Shown: positions 16,540 through 24,977 of the stretch, in pieces
How the letters are laid out: each line of letters begins with the position of its first letter
How positions within the stretch are numbered: position 1 is the first letter of the stretch
Assembly: GCF_018614095.1 (NCBI RefSeq)
Contig: NZ_JAGGOY010000066.1
Span: forward strand, 1-41,974
Length of the DNA stretch: 41,974 bases
Direction: 5' to 3'
From: Streptomyces sp. ISL-87
GTDB lineage: Bacteria; Actinomycetota; Actinomycetes; Streptomycetales; Streptomycetaceae
The notes under the pieces: generated by a model
The model's input: only the letters and a program-made list of their open reading frames with translations
What the model was told of the DNA's origin: nothing
Databases searched by the model: none
Program-made: the position numbers and the translations under genes

Positions 16540-17054
16540 GTACCAGGCCCTGCGCCCCGTGGCCGGGCGCCGGGCACCGGTGAAGGCGAAGGGGGCGGCC
16601 GCGCGGCGCCGGGGCAGTCGGGCGCGTGAGGGCTTCGTGCTGGAGACGGTCCACTGGGACGCCGGCACCGCGCGGCTGCTGCCCCGCCTGATCAAGGGCC
16701 GCACCCGCGGCCCGGTGTTCGTCACCCACCGCCGCCCGGGACCGGGCAAGGTCGTCTCGCCGCGGGATGTGTGCCCGGACACCGGGCTATCCCGGCTGTC
16801 GTACGGGAGGCCCGCGCGGCTGCTGGACCAGCACACCGCGTCAGCCGGGCAGGGCACCGGCTGGGATCTACACGAATGGAGGCACCCCGGCCTGACCCAC
16901 CTCGGGGAGGCCGGAGCGAGCCTGCTGATGCTCATGGCCAAGTCGAGTCATCGCAAGCCGGAAAACGTGAAGCGGTACTTCAAGCCGTCACCGGACACCG
17001 GAGGCCATCGCGCAGGTCACCAGCCTGCTGGCGCCCGGGGCCGGCCGGCGCTGA
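16540..17054 (+). pseudogene. Tyrosine-recombinase integrase fragment
   Basis: Only the catalytic half is present. It includes WDAGTARLLPRLIKGRTRGPVF, THRRPGPGKVVSPRDVCPDTGLSRLSYG and the HxxR region in LHEWRHPGLTHLGEAG, followed by KPENVKRYFKPS where the catalytic Tyr should lie. After a frameshift near 16995 the next frame gives TPEAIAQVTSLLAPGAGRR and the stop at 17052-17054. The SAM-like DNA-binding N-terminal domain is missing and no start codon is in place. It is a relic of the element that used the neighbouring tRNA end. Confidence 0.78.
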
Positions 17055-17139
17055 GCGGTCGTATTCGCCGTTGACGGCCGGGACGCCTCCCGCGCATCCG
17101 AGGCGCCGCGACAGGCCGGACTGCTGATGGTGGCACTGG

Positions 17140-17772
17140 CTAGCTCTGCGGGACGTCCTTGACGAACACGATGCCGTCGCTGTCCGCCAGGTGGGCCGGG
17201 TCAAGCGGGGAGTAGCCGAACCAGGGGGATACGCGGGGCGCGGGCCGCGTGTCGCCGAGGGCGGTGGCCAGCCGCGGGGCGTCGATGACGCAGCGGGCCT
17301 CCGGGAGCGCGTACAGGAGTCCTTCGAGGGTGTCCGGCGGCGGTGTGTCCACTCCCTGGTGCCGGATCGTGCCGAGGGCCGTGGCCACGAAGGCGTATCC
17401 CTCGCCGAGCTGGGCGCTCACCAGCGCACCGGCGCTCCACCACTCCAGCGGCATCCCGCCCATCCGCATCGTGCTCTTCCGCCGCTGGAGATGGGAGTTG
17501 TGCGCGTGGATGAGTGCCGGGCCCCGAGCGGCGACGGCGAGGAGGTTGTGGGCCATCATCTGGTCCCGCACGCCCACCAGCCGGGTCATGCGGGCCGGTG
17601 AGGTGTCGGCCATCCAGTAGTGGTAGCGCAGCAGGCCGGTCGCGGTGCGCCCGTACAGGCGCGCCCGGTCCCAGTCGTCCCGCGATGTCGCCGTGATCAG
17701 GTGCGGCGTCTGCTCGTCGAGCAGCGCCCCCAGATCTTCGGCGAGCAGCCGCAGCTGACTGGCCTCGGCCGA
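17140..17772 (-). pseudogene. Erythromycin-esterase-like fragment
   Basis: The C-terminal half of an erythromycin-esterase family protein: VGVRDQMMAHNLLAVAARGPALIHAHNSHLQR, EWWSAGALVSAQLGEGYAFVATALGTIRHQGVDTPP, then EGLLYALPEARCVID. The HAHNSH segment holds family histidines. The usual protein is about 400 residues; only about 210 recognisable residues remain and the N-terminal domain is lost. A 17-bp tandem duplication at 17793-17826 sits at the broken end. These proteins hydrolyse macrolide lactones or unknown esters; no activity is expected from this piece. Confidence 0.75.
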
Positions 17773-17792
17773 CTGCGGCTGACCCGTCCGCC

Positions 17793-17826
17793 GATGTCGG
17801 CCTGGTCCCGATGTCGGCCTGGTCCC
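17793..17826. repeat. 17-bp tandem duplication
   Basis: GATGTCGGCCTGGTCCC occurs twice head to tail (17793-17809 and 17810-17826). It marks the broken N-terminal end of the esterase fragment. Confidence 0.9.
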
Positions 17827-17836
17827 GGGCTGAGCC

Positions 17837-18064
17837 TTACCCCTCATCGACCGCAGGCGGATCACGCAGGGGCCGCAGGCCACCGGGCAGATCGGGAAGT
17901 TGGAAGGAGTACCGGCCCAGGATGTTGATGTGATGCCGGACGAACGGCGAGAGGCGGGACACGTCCTCGTCGCGCACCTCGAAGCCGTCCGCTCGGAGCC
18001 GGGTGATCGCGGCGTCCATGTACCTCGTGTTGAACAGCACGAGCGCGTCCGAACGGACTGGGCG
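17837..18064 (-). pseudogene. Tn3-family transposase C-terminal fragment
   Basis: The minus-strand frame reads ALVLFNTRYMDAAITRL, EVRDEDVSRLSPFVRHHIN and LGRYSFQLPDLPGGLRPLRDP to a stop at 17837. This is the C-terminal end of Tn3-family TnpA (DDE domain). The remaining 900 residues are absent. No 38-bp Tn3 terminal repeat is visible nearby, so the rest was deleted or replaced by the sigma-factor cassette to its right. Confidence 0.85.
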
Positions 18065-18229
18065 TCCGAAATGACCTGCTGCGGAATGAACAGGGCCGAC
18101 CATCATCCCCTGTGGCGTACTCCGGGGCTGGCGGATGCTCAGGCGGACACCTCGGATAGATTCTCGCGCGGGTTCTTGCGCACGGTGGTGCCGGACTCCT
18201 TGATCCTGGTGGAACTGAGAGGTTGTTGT

Positions 18230-19270
18230 ATGCGTCAGATTCCGGATTCCGGGCAATCCGGAATGTCTGCTTACCGATGGCAGCAGATCTGGAGCCACCG
18301 CGAGCAGCTGCTGAAGGTGGCGCGACGGCGGTCGATGAGTCTGCAGGACGCCGAGGATGCAGTGCACGAGGCGATGGTCCGGGCGGCGGAATGCCCCCAT
18401 CTGGACGGAGACCGGCTGGGCGCGTGGCTGACGTCGGTGACCGTGCGGCTGTGCGTTGACCGGTTCCGGCAGCTCAGCCGCGATGCCGAGGTGCATACCC
18501 GTTCGGCGCTGACCGCCCCGGGCCAGGTCACCGTGGAGGAAGCGGTATGCGATCGGGCGGAGGCGAGGTGGCTCGCCGGCCGGAGCAGGGACCTTCCCGC
18601 CCGGCAGGCGGAGGCACTGCGCCTGAAGGCGGAGGACCTGGACGTGGCGCAGGTCGCCGGACAGCTGGGGCTGAGCTACCGGGCAGTCGAGTCGCTGCTG
18701 GTCAGGGCCCGGCGGACGCTGCGCGCCACGCTTGCCGGGACGCTGGCCCTGGCCGCGTGGGCATGGCGCGCCCGTCCGCAGGCGGGCGGGGGCGCGCAGA
18801 CCGCGGGCCTGGTGTCCGCGGCGGCGACGCTGGTGATCGTGGTACTCACCCTGCCCACGCCCTCTGAGGCGCAGGGCTCACCTCCCGCTCCGCCCCGCCG
18901 GTCCGGAGCGGCTTCCCCGGCCGCGCCGGACCCTGCCTCCAAGAGCTTGCCGGCGTCGTACGAGCCGGCCACGTCCCCCGTTCCCGCCGAAGGCAGTGCC
19001 GGGTCTGTGCTCCCACATCCGGCGGAGCAGGACGCGAGCGGCCCCTCAGCGGGCGCCGGTGCCCCGCTGCCCGATGCGCCCACCTCGGCCCCGCCTTCGG
19101 TACCGGACGCACCCCTGCCGCCTCTCCCGGCCCTGCCGGACGCGGCCCTCCCGGCTCTGCCCACGCCGCCGGACGCGCCCGCCGCCGTCCCGCCGGTCCC
19201 GGTCGACAGCGCCCCTGTCGAACTGCCTGGCGGCCTTGTCGACGGGGACGTCCCGCTGCTGCGGCGCTGA
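18230..19270 (+). CDS. Membrane-anchored ECF-like sigma factor
   Basis: A 346-residue protein in two parts. Residues 1-170 are an ECF sigma factor: region 2 around REQLLKVARRRSMSLQDAEDAVHEAMVRAAE and LGAWLTSVTVRLCVDRFRQL, region 4 around LPARQAEALRLKAEDLDVAQVAGQLGLSYRAVESLLVRARRTLR. A hydrophobic segment AGLVSAAATLVIVVLTLP (about 190-208) then leads to about 140 residues rich in Pro, Ala and Ser with PLPPLPALPDAALPALP. The tail is predicted to lie outside the membrane. The ATG at 18230 follows GAGAGG. The neighbours encode secreted proteins. A tethered sigma factor implies release by proteolysis, or a tail that senses the envelope; both are inference. Confidence 0.8.
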   Translation: MRQIPDSGQSGMSAYRWQQIWSHREQLLKVARRRSMSLQDAEDAVHEAMVRAAECPHLDGDRLGAWLTSVTVRLCVDRFRQLSRDAEVHTRSALTAPGQVTVEEAVCDRAEARWLAGRSRDLPARQAEALRLKAEDLDVAQVAGQLGLSYRAVESLLVRARRTLRATLAGTLALAAWAWRARPQAGGGAQTAGLVSAAATLVIVVLTLPTPSEAQGSPPAPPRRSGAASPAAPDPASKSLPASYEPATSPVPAEGSAGSVLPHPAEQDASGPSAGAGAPLPDAPTSAPPSVPDAPLPPLPALPDAALPALPTPPDAPAAVPPVPVDSAPVELPGGLVDGDVPLLRR

Positions 19271-19408
19271 GATCCGAGGTCCCCGCCGGTCCACAAAAAA
19301 TCTCCCCTCCTGTGCGCAGGACGCGCTGCTCGTCCTCGTAGAGCAGATGACAGACCTGCGCCGCTGGTGACAGGTCCAGCGGTGTGACATGGGAGGAGGA
19401 GTCACCGA

Positions 19409-20914
19409 GTGACTCGATGCAGGAACAGGACGAGCGGTGCCGGTGCGCGCCACACGGTGGCACGCACGGTCAGGCCACTATTGGCCCTGTCGCTGGCGGC
19501 CGTGGTCTCGACGACGCTGGGGCCGGTCCCCGCGAATGCCGCCAGTGACGTGAACGTCGGCCGCCGGTTCAACGACGGTCTCGACACGCGGTACAGCGCG
19601 ACCAGCTTCACCGGCGCCGCCCAGTCGATGGGCTACACCGCCACCGGCTACACCAACGGGCGCCAGGTCGACGACGTGTTCAACGATGGTGCGGGCTCAG
19701 CGGTGCTCGGCCTCTTCGGCCACGCCAACGCCGGTATCTTCCAGACCGACGAGGGCGCGACCGACTCCCAGGACTCGATCCTGGCGGCCGGCACGACGAC
19801 CGACGTGGTCAGCCCGTACGCCAACCTGCGGTTCCTCACGGAGTACCTGCCGTACGCGGACGTGGACGACATGCGGCTGCTGATCCTGGCGGGCTGCGAC
19901 ACCGCCCAGTCCGGGATCTGGGGAGACTTCAACAAGGCTGCGGCCTCCCGCGGAATCGACTCGGTGATTACCTTCGCCGACCTCGTGTACTACCCCGGGA
20001 CCGCCGCAGGAACGGCGATCAGCACCACCAACTACTCCGGAAACTACTTCTGGAGCCGCTTCTCCTACCACGTCACAACCGGGGCGAGCGTCAGCACCGC
20101 GCTGGCCCGCGCCAGGACCGACCTCGTGGTCAGGGAGGGCAACGCCGGCGGGTGGGACAAGTATGTGATCCGCGGCGCGGTGGCCAACCCCGGTGGCGTT
20201 GTCCTCAAGCCGGCCGGCGCGGGGCAGCCGCTCGACAGCCAGCCCCTGGCCACCCAGCCCGTGCCCACCCCGGCGTTCAGCGGCTTCACCCAGCTCACCC
20301 CCGTCGCCTCGACGAGCAGCGAGGGGCCGGACGGCGCCGAGGTCACCAATGTGACGACGGCCGAGGGCGTGCAATACCGGACACGAGCGGACGGCTCCGT
20401 CCTCGATGCCGTGGGAACTCCGACCACCAGCGGCGAGACCTCGCTCTCCCCCGAGCGGGCGCGCGAGACCGCGCTGCGGTTCCTCCAGGACAACGTCGCC
20501 GGCTTCTCCGCCGACTGGCAGTTCGTCGACGACGAGGCGGTCAGCCACCTGGACGGTGACGCGCTGCGGCTGCTGCGCTGGCGAGCCGTCGAGGCGGGCC
20601 AGGCCGGTACCCGGGAAGTCACCGTCGAGATCGACCGGCGGACCGGCGCCGTGGTCTATCTGTCCGCTGCTGGGGGACAAGCCGACGCGGCTTCCTTCCC
20701 CGTCAGCCGCGATGACGCGATCGCGGCGGCCCGCGCCGCGGTCGGGGACGACCATTCCCCCGCGACCGCGGTGGGCGACACCTGGGACACCAGCCGGTGG
20801 ACCGTGACGATCGACCGCGGCCTGGCCGGCCGCTCCGACGCCCAGGTCCCCGATGTGGAGCAGGTCCAGGTGGACGCCCTTACCGGCGCCGTACTGGCCC
20901 GCACCACGACCTGA
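19409..20914 (+). CDS. Secreted caspase-fold (CHAT-like) protein with PepSY-like repeats
   Basis: The 501-residue protein starts at GTG 19409 after a perfect GGAGGAGGA. Residues 1-45 form a signal peptide ending ANA. Residues about 50-260 look like a clan CD caspase-type fold: SAVLGLFGHANAG gives a candidate catalytic H105, MRLLILAGCDTAQSG gives candidate C163, followed by a VITFADLVYYPGTA strand. The C-terminal 190 residues contain two units ending in VEIDRRTGAVVYLS and VQVDALTGAVLART, typical of PepSY or FTP-like propeptide inhibitor domains. If correct it is an exported Cys protease with its own inhibitor-like tail. The fold call rests on motif spacing. Only 31 bases separate it from the next gene. 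Confidence 0.68.
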   Translation: MTRCRNRTSGAGARHTVARTVRPLLALSLAAVVSTTLGPVPANAASDVNVGRRFNDGLDTRYSATSFTGAAQSMGYTATGYTNGRQVDDVFNDGAGSAVLGLFGHANAGIFQTDEGATDSQDSILAAGTTTDVVSPYANLRFLTEYLPYADVDDMRLLILAGCDTAQSGIWGDFNKAAASRGIDSVITFADLVYYPGTAAGTAISTTNYSGNYFWSRFSYHVTTGASVSTALARARTDLVVREGNAGGWDKYVIRGAVANPGGVVLKPAGAGQPLDSQPLATQPVPTPAFSGFTQLTPVASTSSEGPDGAEVTNVTTAEGVQYRTRADGSVLDAVGTPTTSGETSLSPERARETALRFLQDNVAGFSADWQFVDDEAVSHLDGDALRLLRWRAVEAGQAGTREVTVEIDRRTGAVVYLSAAGGQADAASFPVSRDDAIAAARAAVGDDHSPATAVGDTWDTSRWTVTIDRGLAGRSDAQVPDVEQVQVDALTGAVLARTTT

Positions 20915-20945
20915 TCGCCATCCACCCGGACTCCAGGAGAGATTG

Positions 20946-22232
20946 ATGTTGTTCCACCTGCCCACGGCGCTTCGGCGGCGCCTCGTCCTGCCTTTGGCGA
21001 CTGCGGTCGTGGCCTCCCTCGTCGCGGTCGGCCCGGCCTCCGCCGAAGCCCAGGCCCCGGCCGGCGTGAGCGTCACCGGTTCCACCGTGCAGCTGAACTG
21101 GACCGCGATACCGGACGCATCCGCATACCTGATCGTCGACGACCGCATCCAACGCGTCCTGTGGCGCGGCACTCAGACCTCCGCCGAGCTACCGGCGCAC
21201 GCGCCGGAGTCGTTCGCCCTGGTGGTCGTGGCCCTGACGGACAACGGTTCCGAGCCCGTCGCCAAGGCCCTGGCGACCGTGCCCGACGCGGCCTCCGGCC
21301 TCACTCCGCTCACCGCCGTCACCACCGCCTCCGGCACCACCCTGGGCTGGGGACCCATACCGGACGTCACCACCTACGACGTGACCAGTGAGGGGCACAC
21401 CCTCGCCCACACCGCCGCGGTGCAGGTGCAGACCCCCGCGACGCTGGGCGAGCAGGCCAAGTACGAGATGCACGCCATGCCTGCGATCACCAGTGAGGTC
21501 ACCCCTGCCACGGTCACGGATGTCTCTTACGGTGTGGAGCTGACCCCACCGGCCACGGCCACGGACAAGGCACCGGCGGACGCCCAGCCGGGCGACACCC
21601 TGCCGGCCAACGTCCGCGTCCTCACCTACTCGCGGAACGTCTACGAGACCTACATCCCGATGGCGTTCGTCGACGCTCCGGAGCACGGCAGCTGGATCGA
21701 CTGCGACAGCGGCGACGGTGACTCCGACTACTGGTTCGCCGGAGACAACCGCGGCGTCGGCTACGAGACCGGCAAGTACCGGTCGAAGGCCGTCGCCAAA
21801 TACGACTGGACGTCCGCGTTCACCTTCACCTCGGCCAGCGTGAGCGCGACCCACCGGTACAAGAAGCTCAGCAACGGGACCTTCGCCTTCGACTCGGAGC
21901 GCAAGGCGGGCGAAGACGGGGTCGACATCCGCCCGCTGCAGAACGACGGCCGCTACGGCCGTACCGTGATCGACCACGAAGTCCACAACCCGTACTGCTC
22001 GCCGGTGGCCGGCATCACCTACACCAACCAGCAGGACGTGTACCAGAACGGCAGCCACTGGATCTATGGCAATCACGACAAAATGCCCAACCACCAGTTC
22101 TACCGGTACGACCAGTACTCGGATGGCACATACGCTCTGGATCTGGTGTTCAACCACCCGCTCGACAGTCCCAGCTGCCTGGCAGGATGGATGGGCGGCT
22201 GCTCCGCCTGGCAGTACCAGTACACGCGCTGA
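20946..22232 (+). CDS. Secreted protein with Fn3-like domains and DUF3238-like C-terminus
   Basis: A 428-residue exported protein, start ATG 20946 after AGGAGA. The signal peptide (1-35) ends PASAEA. Two fibronectin-III-like domains follow: VTGSTVQLNWTAIPDASAYLIVDD and TTASGTTLGWGPIPDVTTYDV. The C-terminal 200 residues are Tyr, Asp and Asn-rich, with SDYWFAGDNRGVGYETGKYRSKAVAKYDW (split by GDNR), which resembles DUF3238, and four Cys (CDSGDG, NPYCS, SCLAGW, GCSAW) that could make disulfides. It has no catalytic motif I recognise. The domain layout suggests binding to an extracellular target, possibly a substrate or partner of the caspase-fold protein upstream. Confidence 0.68.
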   Translation: MLFHLPTALRRRLVLPLATAVVASLVAVGPASAEAQAPAGVSVTGSTVQLNWTAIPDASAYLIVDDRIQRVLWRGTQTSAELPAHAPESFALVVVALTDNGSEPVAKALATVPDAASGLTPLTAVTTASGTTLGWGPIPDVTTYDVTSEGHTLAHTAAVQVQTPATLGEQAKYEMHAMPAITSEVTPATVTDVSYGVELTPPATATDKAPADAQPGDTLPANVRVLTYSRNVYETYIPMAFVDAPEHGSWIDCDSGDGDSDYWFAGDNRGVGYETGKYRSKAVAKYDWTSAFTFTSASVSATHRYKKLSNGTFAFDSERKAGEDGVDIRPLQNDGRYGRTVIDHEVHNPYCSPVAGITYTNQQDVYQNGSHWIYGNHDKMPNHQFYRYDQYSDGTYALDLVFNHPLDSPSCLAGWMGGCSAWQYQYTR

Positions 22233-22239
22233 CCCGCTC

Positions 22240-22557
22240 ATGAATCGGGACGTCTCCATGGTGCAACACTCCACGGGCCGACAGCCGCTGCGCTGGTGTC
22301 TCGCCGCCGCGGTGTTCCTGGCCTTCGCATACGGGTCGCTGCTCACTGCGACACTCGCCGGCTGGAGCCTCGTTCCGGCGGGCGCCGACCGTCTTCGGGA
22401 GGGGCTGGACAGCCTCGTGATCTCCGCGGTCCTGGGGATCGCCGCGGTCGGCGGTGCCCGCCGCATCGTCAACCGACCGTTTCAGTCGCCCTGGCTGCTG
22501 ATCGCACTCCTCATCCCGGCGTACATGGCGCTGGAACTGGCCGGCGTTATCCGCTGA
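22240..22557 (+). CDS. Small membrane protein
   Basis: A 105-residue protein with hydrophobic segments at about 20-42 (WCLAAAVFLAFAYGSLLTATL), 58-72 and 83-103 (PWLLIALLIPAYMALELAGV), so three membrane helices. The ATG at 22240 is seven bases after the previous stop; another ATG at 22258 is possible. It closes the sigma-factor cassette and is followed by two strong hairpins. I recognise no family. It might anchor or sense for the secreted proteins. Confidence 0.6.
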   Translation: MNRDVSMVQHSTGRQPLRWCLAAAVFLAFAYGSLLTATLAGWSLVPAGADRLREGLDSLVISAVLGIAAVGGARRIVNRPFQSPWLLIALLIPAYMALELAGVIR

Positions 22558-22592
22558 GCCATGTGGTTGCGGGCCGCCCGGGTGGGGAGCTT

Positions 22593-22620
22593 GGGCCCGC
22601 CCGGATGAATGGGCGGGCCC
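22593..22620 (+). terminator. Hairpin terminating the secreted-protein cassette
   Basis: GGGCCCGCCC (22593-22602) pairs perfectly with GGGCGGGCCC (22611-22620) around an 8-base loop, 36 bases after the stop. Confidence 0.75.
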
Positions 22621-22680
22621 GGCCCCTGCTCCGGCTCCGGTCAGCCTCTGGCTGGCAACCCGGCGCCCACACTGACACAC

Positions 22681-22718
22681 AACCCTGTCTTCCCGGCTGG
22701 AGCCGGGAGGACAGGGTT
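22681..22718. terminator. Second, 18-bp hairpin
   Basis: AACCCTGTCTTCCCGGCT (22681-22698) pairs with 22701-22718 with one G-U pair and a tiny loop. A symmetric sequence like this works from both sides. The 420 bases from here to the Asp23 gene end (23139) hold no gene I can support. Confidence 0.7.
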
Positions 22719-23138
22719 CTCGCGGGGGTCTGTTCAGGGCCGCAGCCGGACCAGGGACCACCGGTGGCCATCCGCTGGATGTTGGCGTGGTTAGGCTAGC
22801 GCGGCGCCTGCGGCCGAAACCTTGTGGACGAACGTTGGGACGCACGCTGGTGCGACGCACGCCGACGCCGCGTGGGACCCGCCTGGCACTCAGCCGATTC
22901 GACGTCGGTCGACGGCCGCACGCCGATGGGAACGGTTTCTATGTGCGCCATCAAGCCGCCGGCTGCGGGTCGACTCGTCGGCTGTGCGGCCATTCCTCGA
23001 CGTCCTTGGGCTGTCACAAGCCGATGGCTTTCGGCGCTCACACCGTAGGTGGCGTCCTTGCGGCGGCCAGCTGGTCCGTCGCTTGCAGTGGGCCCGCCGG
23101 GAAGGGGGAGGGGAAGGGCGGGCCCGTCCGCCATTGGG

Positions 23139-23495
23139 TTACAAGGTGCGGGTGACGGTGACCTGCACGGTGACGGGTGCCGGTGCGCCGTGCTGGGTCA
23201 GGTAGGTGCTGACTGCGGTCCGCACGCGTTCGCGTACCTGTCGGGCGACGTCGACCACGCGGCGGCCGTCGTGCAGAACGCACCGTACTTCCACCCGCCA
23301 GCCGCTTTCGGGGACGTGTTCGGCCCGGATTCCGGTGACATCGGGATGCGGGGCAGCGCCCACGACGTGCCGTACACGGGAGGCTGCGGCGGCGAGACGG
23401 TCGGCGAGGGCGGGCTGGAGGGCTGCCACGCCGGGCACCTCGAGGGCAGCGCGGGCCGCGGTCTGGTGGACGTCTGTGCTGTGGGTGGAGGTCAT
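23139..23495 (-). CDS. Asp23/Gls24-like envelope stress protein (third gene of sigma operon)
   Basis: A 118-residue protein resembling a truncated Asp23 domain. It contains GWRVEVRCVLHDGRRVVDVARQVRERVRTAVSTYL and ends in VTVQVTVTRTL, the typical strand-helix-strand order. The N-terminal half is helical. Its ATG overlaps the stop of the upstream gene (ATGA). It probably assembles with the other Asp23 proteins of this island at the membrane via AmaP. Confidence 0.72.
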   Translation of the reverse strand: MTSTHSTDVHQTAARAALEVPGVAALQPALADRLAAAASRVRHVVGAAPHPDVTGIRAEHVPESGWRVEVRCVLHDGRRVVDVARQVRERVRTAVSTYLTQHGAPAPVTVQVTVTRTL

Positions 23496-24181
23496 CGTCT
23501 GCTCGCTGCGGGCAGGTCGGGCAGGTCGTCCAAGGGCACGTGGAGGGGGTCCAGCAGGGTGTTGATTTCCAGGTCGACGTCGGTGACGGCGAGGCCGAGT
23601 TCGTGCTGCGCGGCGTGGAGGACGGCTTGGCGTACCTGTGCGGCCCGCTCCGGCAGTGGTTGGTCGAGGGTGGTGGCCAGCGTCATGACGACATGCACGG
23701 CGGTGTCGTTGCGGGTGGGGGTCAGGCGGCAGCTGGCGGCGCGGGCGCCGGGCACCGTGTCGGCAGCGCGGCGCAGAACTTTCGCGGCGGCGCTTTCGGC
23801 GATGCGCAGGCCGTGGTCGGGATCGTCCAGCGGCAGTGACGTGCCGAGTCGTACCTCCGCCCGGACCGCGTTGATGACCCGGTTGGCGAGGTGGTGTACG
23901 TCGGGCTGTTCCTCGGCGCGCAGGGTCCGGGTGGCCTGGTCGAGGGCGCGCAGCCCTTCGACCGCCTGCCGGCAGTAGGGGCAGCCGCTGGTGTGTGCGT
24001 CGTGTGCCGCGGCGCCTGGGCTGCGGGCCTGCTGCCAGGCGTCGGTCAGGGGGCGGCCGCAGGGCAGCAGTTCGGTACCGGCCAGCAGCTCCGCTTCGGG
24101 GAGCAGCGGGGTGTCTGATCTCTGGGTACTGGTGGTCGTCGGGTTGTCGTCTGAGGTGGGATGCGGGTCGTCTAGCGCCAT
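23492..24181 (-). CDS. Zinc-finger anti-sigma-like domain fused to Asp23-like domain
   Basis: The 229-residue protein has a probable zinc-binding anti-sigma (ZAS) motif, HTSGCPYC (HxxxCxxC) near residues 64-71, with an upstream Cys. An Asp23/Gls24-like domain follows in the C-terminal half (TAVHVVMTLATTLDQPLPERAAQVRQAVLHAA and LAVTDVDLEINTLL). It lacks a membrane helix. Its start overlaps the end of the ECF sigma gene by ten bases, the standard arrangement for a sigma/anti-sigma pair. I infer that the Asp23 part ties the anti-sigma to the envelope Asp23 complex. Confidence 0.72.
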   Translation of the reverse strand: MALDDPHPTSDDNPTTTSTQRSDTPLLPEAELLAGTELLPCGRPLTDAWQQARSPGAAAHDAHTSGCPYCRQAVEGLRALDQATRTLRAEEQPDVHHLANRVINAVRAEVRLGTSLPLDDPDHGLRIAESAAAKVLRRAADTVPGARAASCRLTPTRNDTAVHVVMTLATTLDQPLPERAAQVRQAVLHAAQHELGLAVTDVDLEINTLLDPLHVPLDDLPDLPAASRR

Positions 24182-24819
24182 GGGCGCATCGCCTCCGTCA
24201 AAGCGCGTCGTGCGCGAAAGAGTCTGCCGCGCACTGTTTGCTCGCTGCTGGCTGTCACGTGGGCGATCTCGTCGTAGTGCAGGCCGTGCAGTTCGCGCAG
24301 GATCCAGCAGGCCCGCAACTCGGGGCTGAGTTCCCGTAGTGCCTGTGTCAGTGCGGCCGTCGTAGCGTCCGTTTCGGCTACGCGTGGGGGTGCGCTGCCT
24401 GCGTCGGCGGCGACGGGTTCGGGGATGGTGTCCAGGGGGAGAGCGGGGGGCCGGCGGCGCAGTGTGTTGAGACAGCGGTTGGTGACAATGCGGTACATCC
24501 AGGTGCCGAACGTAGCGCCATGGCGGAATTCAGGCAGCTGTCGCCAAGCACTGAGGAAGGCGTCCTGAACGGCGTCCTCGGCATCCGCCCGGTTGCCCAG
24601 TAGGCGGTAGGCGAGGGCTGTCAGCCTGCCGCTGTGACGGCGGACCAAGGCGGCGAACGCGTCGTCATCGCCTTCTGCAGCCCGTACGGCCAGCAGCCTG
24701 TCCGGCAGAGCGCTGCCGGACGAGTCCCAGCCGGCGGGGATGTCGGCGGCGGACCGTGGAGCAGCCTGGCGCGGGTGTGCTGCGCCCGGTGAGGTGGGGG
24801 GCCCGCTCCGCTCGCGCAT
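24172..24819 (-). CDS. ECF-type RNA polymerase sigma factor
   Basis: 215 residues from the ATG at 24819, which follows AGGAAG ten bases away; an upstream extension is open but lacks a ribosome site. Region 2 is FAALVRRHSGRLTALAYRLLGNRADAEDAVQDAFLSAWRQLPEFR plus GTWMYRIVTNRCLNTLRRR. Region 4 is LSPELRACWILRELHGLHYDEIAHVTASSEQTVRGRLFRARRAL. It is coupled to the anti-sigma-like gene and diverges from the Asp23-AmaP operon, which it probably controls. The 158-base intergenic region contains no ECF -35/-10 pair that I can call with confidence. Confidence 0.88.
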   Translation of the reverse strand: MRERSGPPTSPGAAHPRQAAPRSAADIPAGWDSSGSALPDRLLAVRAAEGDDDAFAALVRRHSGRLTALAYRLLGNRADAEDAVQDAFLSAWRQLPEFRHGATFGTWMYRIVTNRCLNTLRRRPPALPLDTIPEPVAADAGSAPPRVAETDATTAALTQALRELSPELRACWILRELHGLHYDEIAHVTASSEQTVRGRLFRARRALTEAMRPWR

Positions 24820-24977
24820 CCGCCGTTCGCTTCCTGTCGGAAACCATCGTCTCGGCCTTCGGCACGCATCTCGATGGTATGCGCGTGCGTGAGCGGCGTG
24901 AGGAATGTGCCTGTGGTGTGTCTGAACCTTCGAGGGCACCGCACCGGCGCCTGCACGGACATCCTTTGGAGGTCCTC

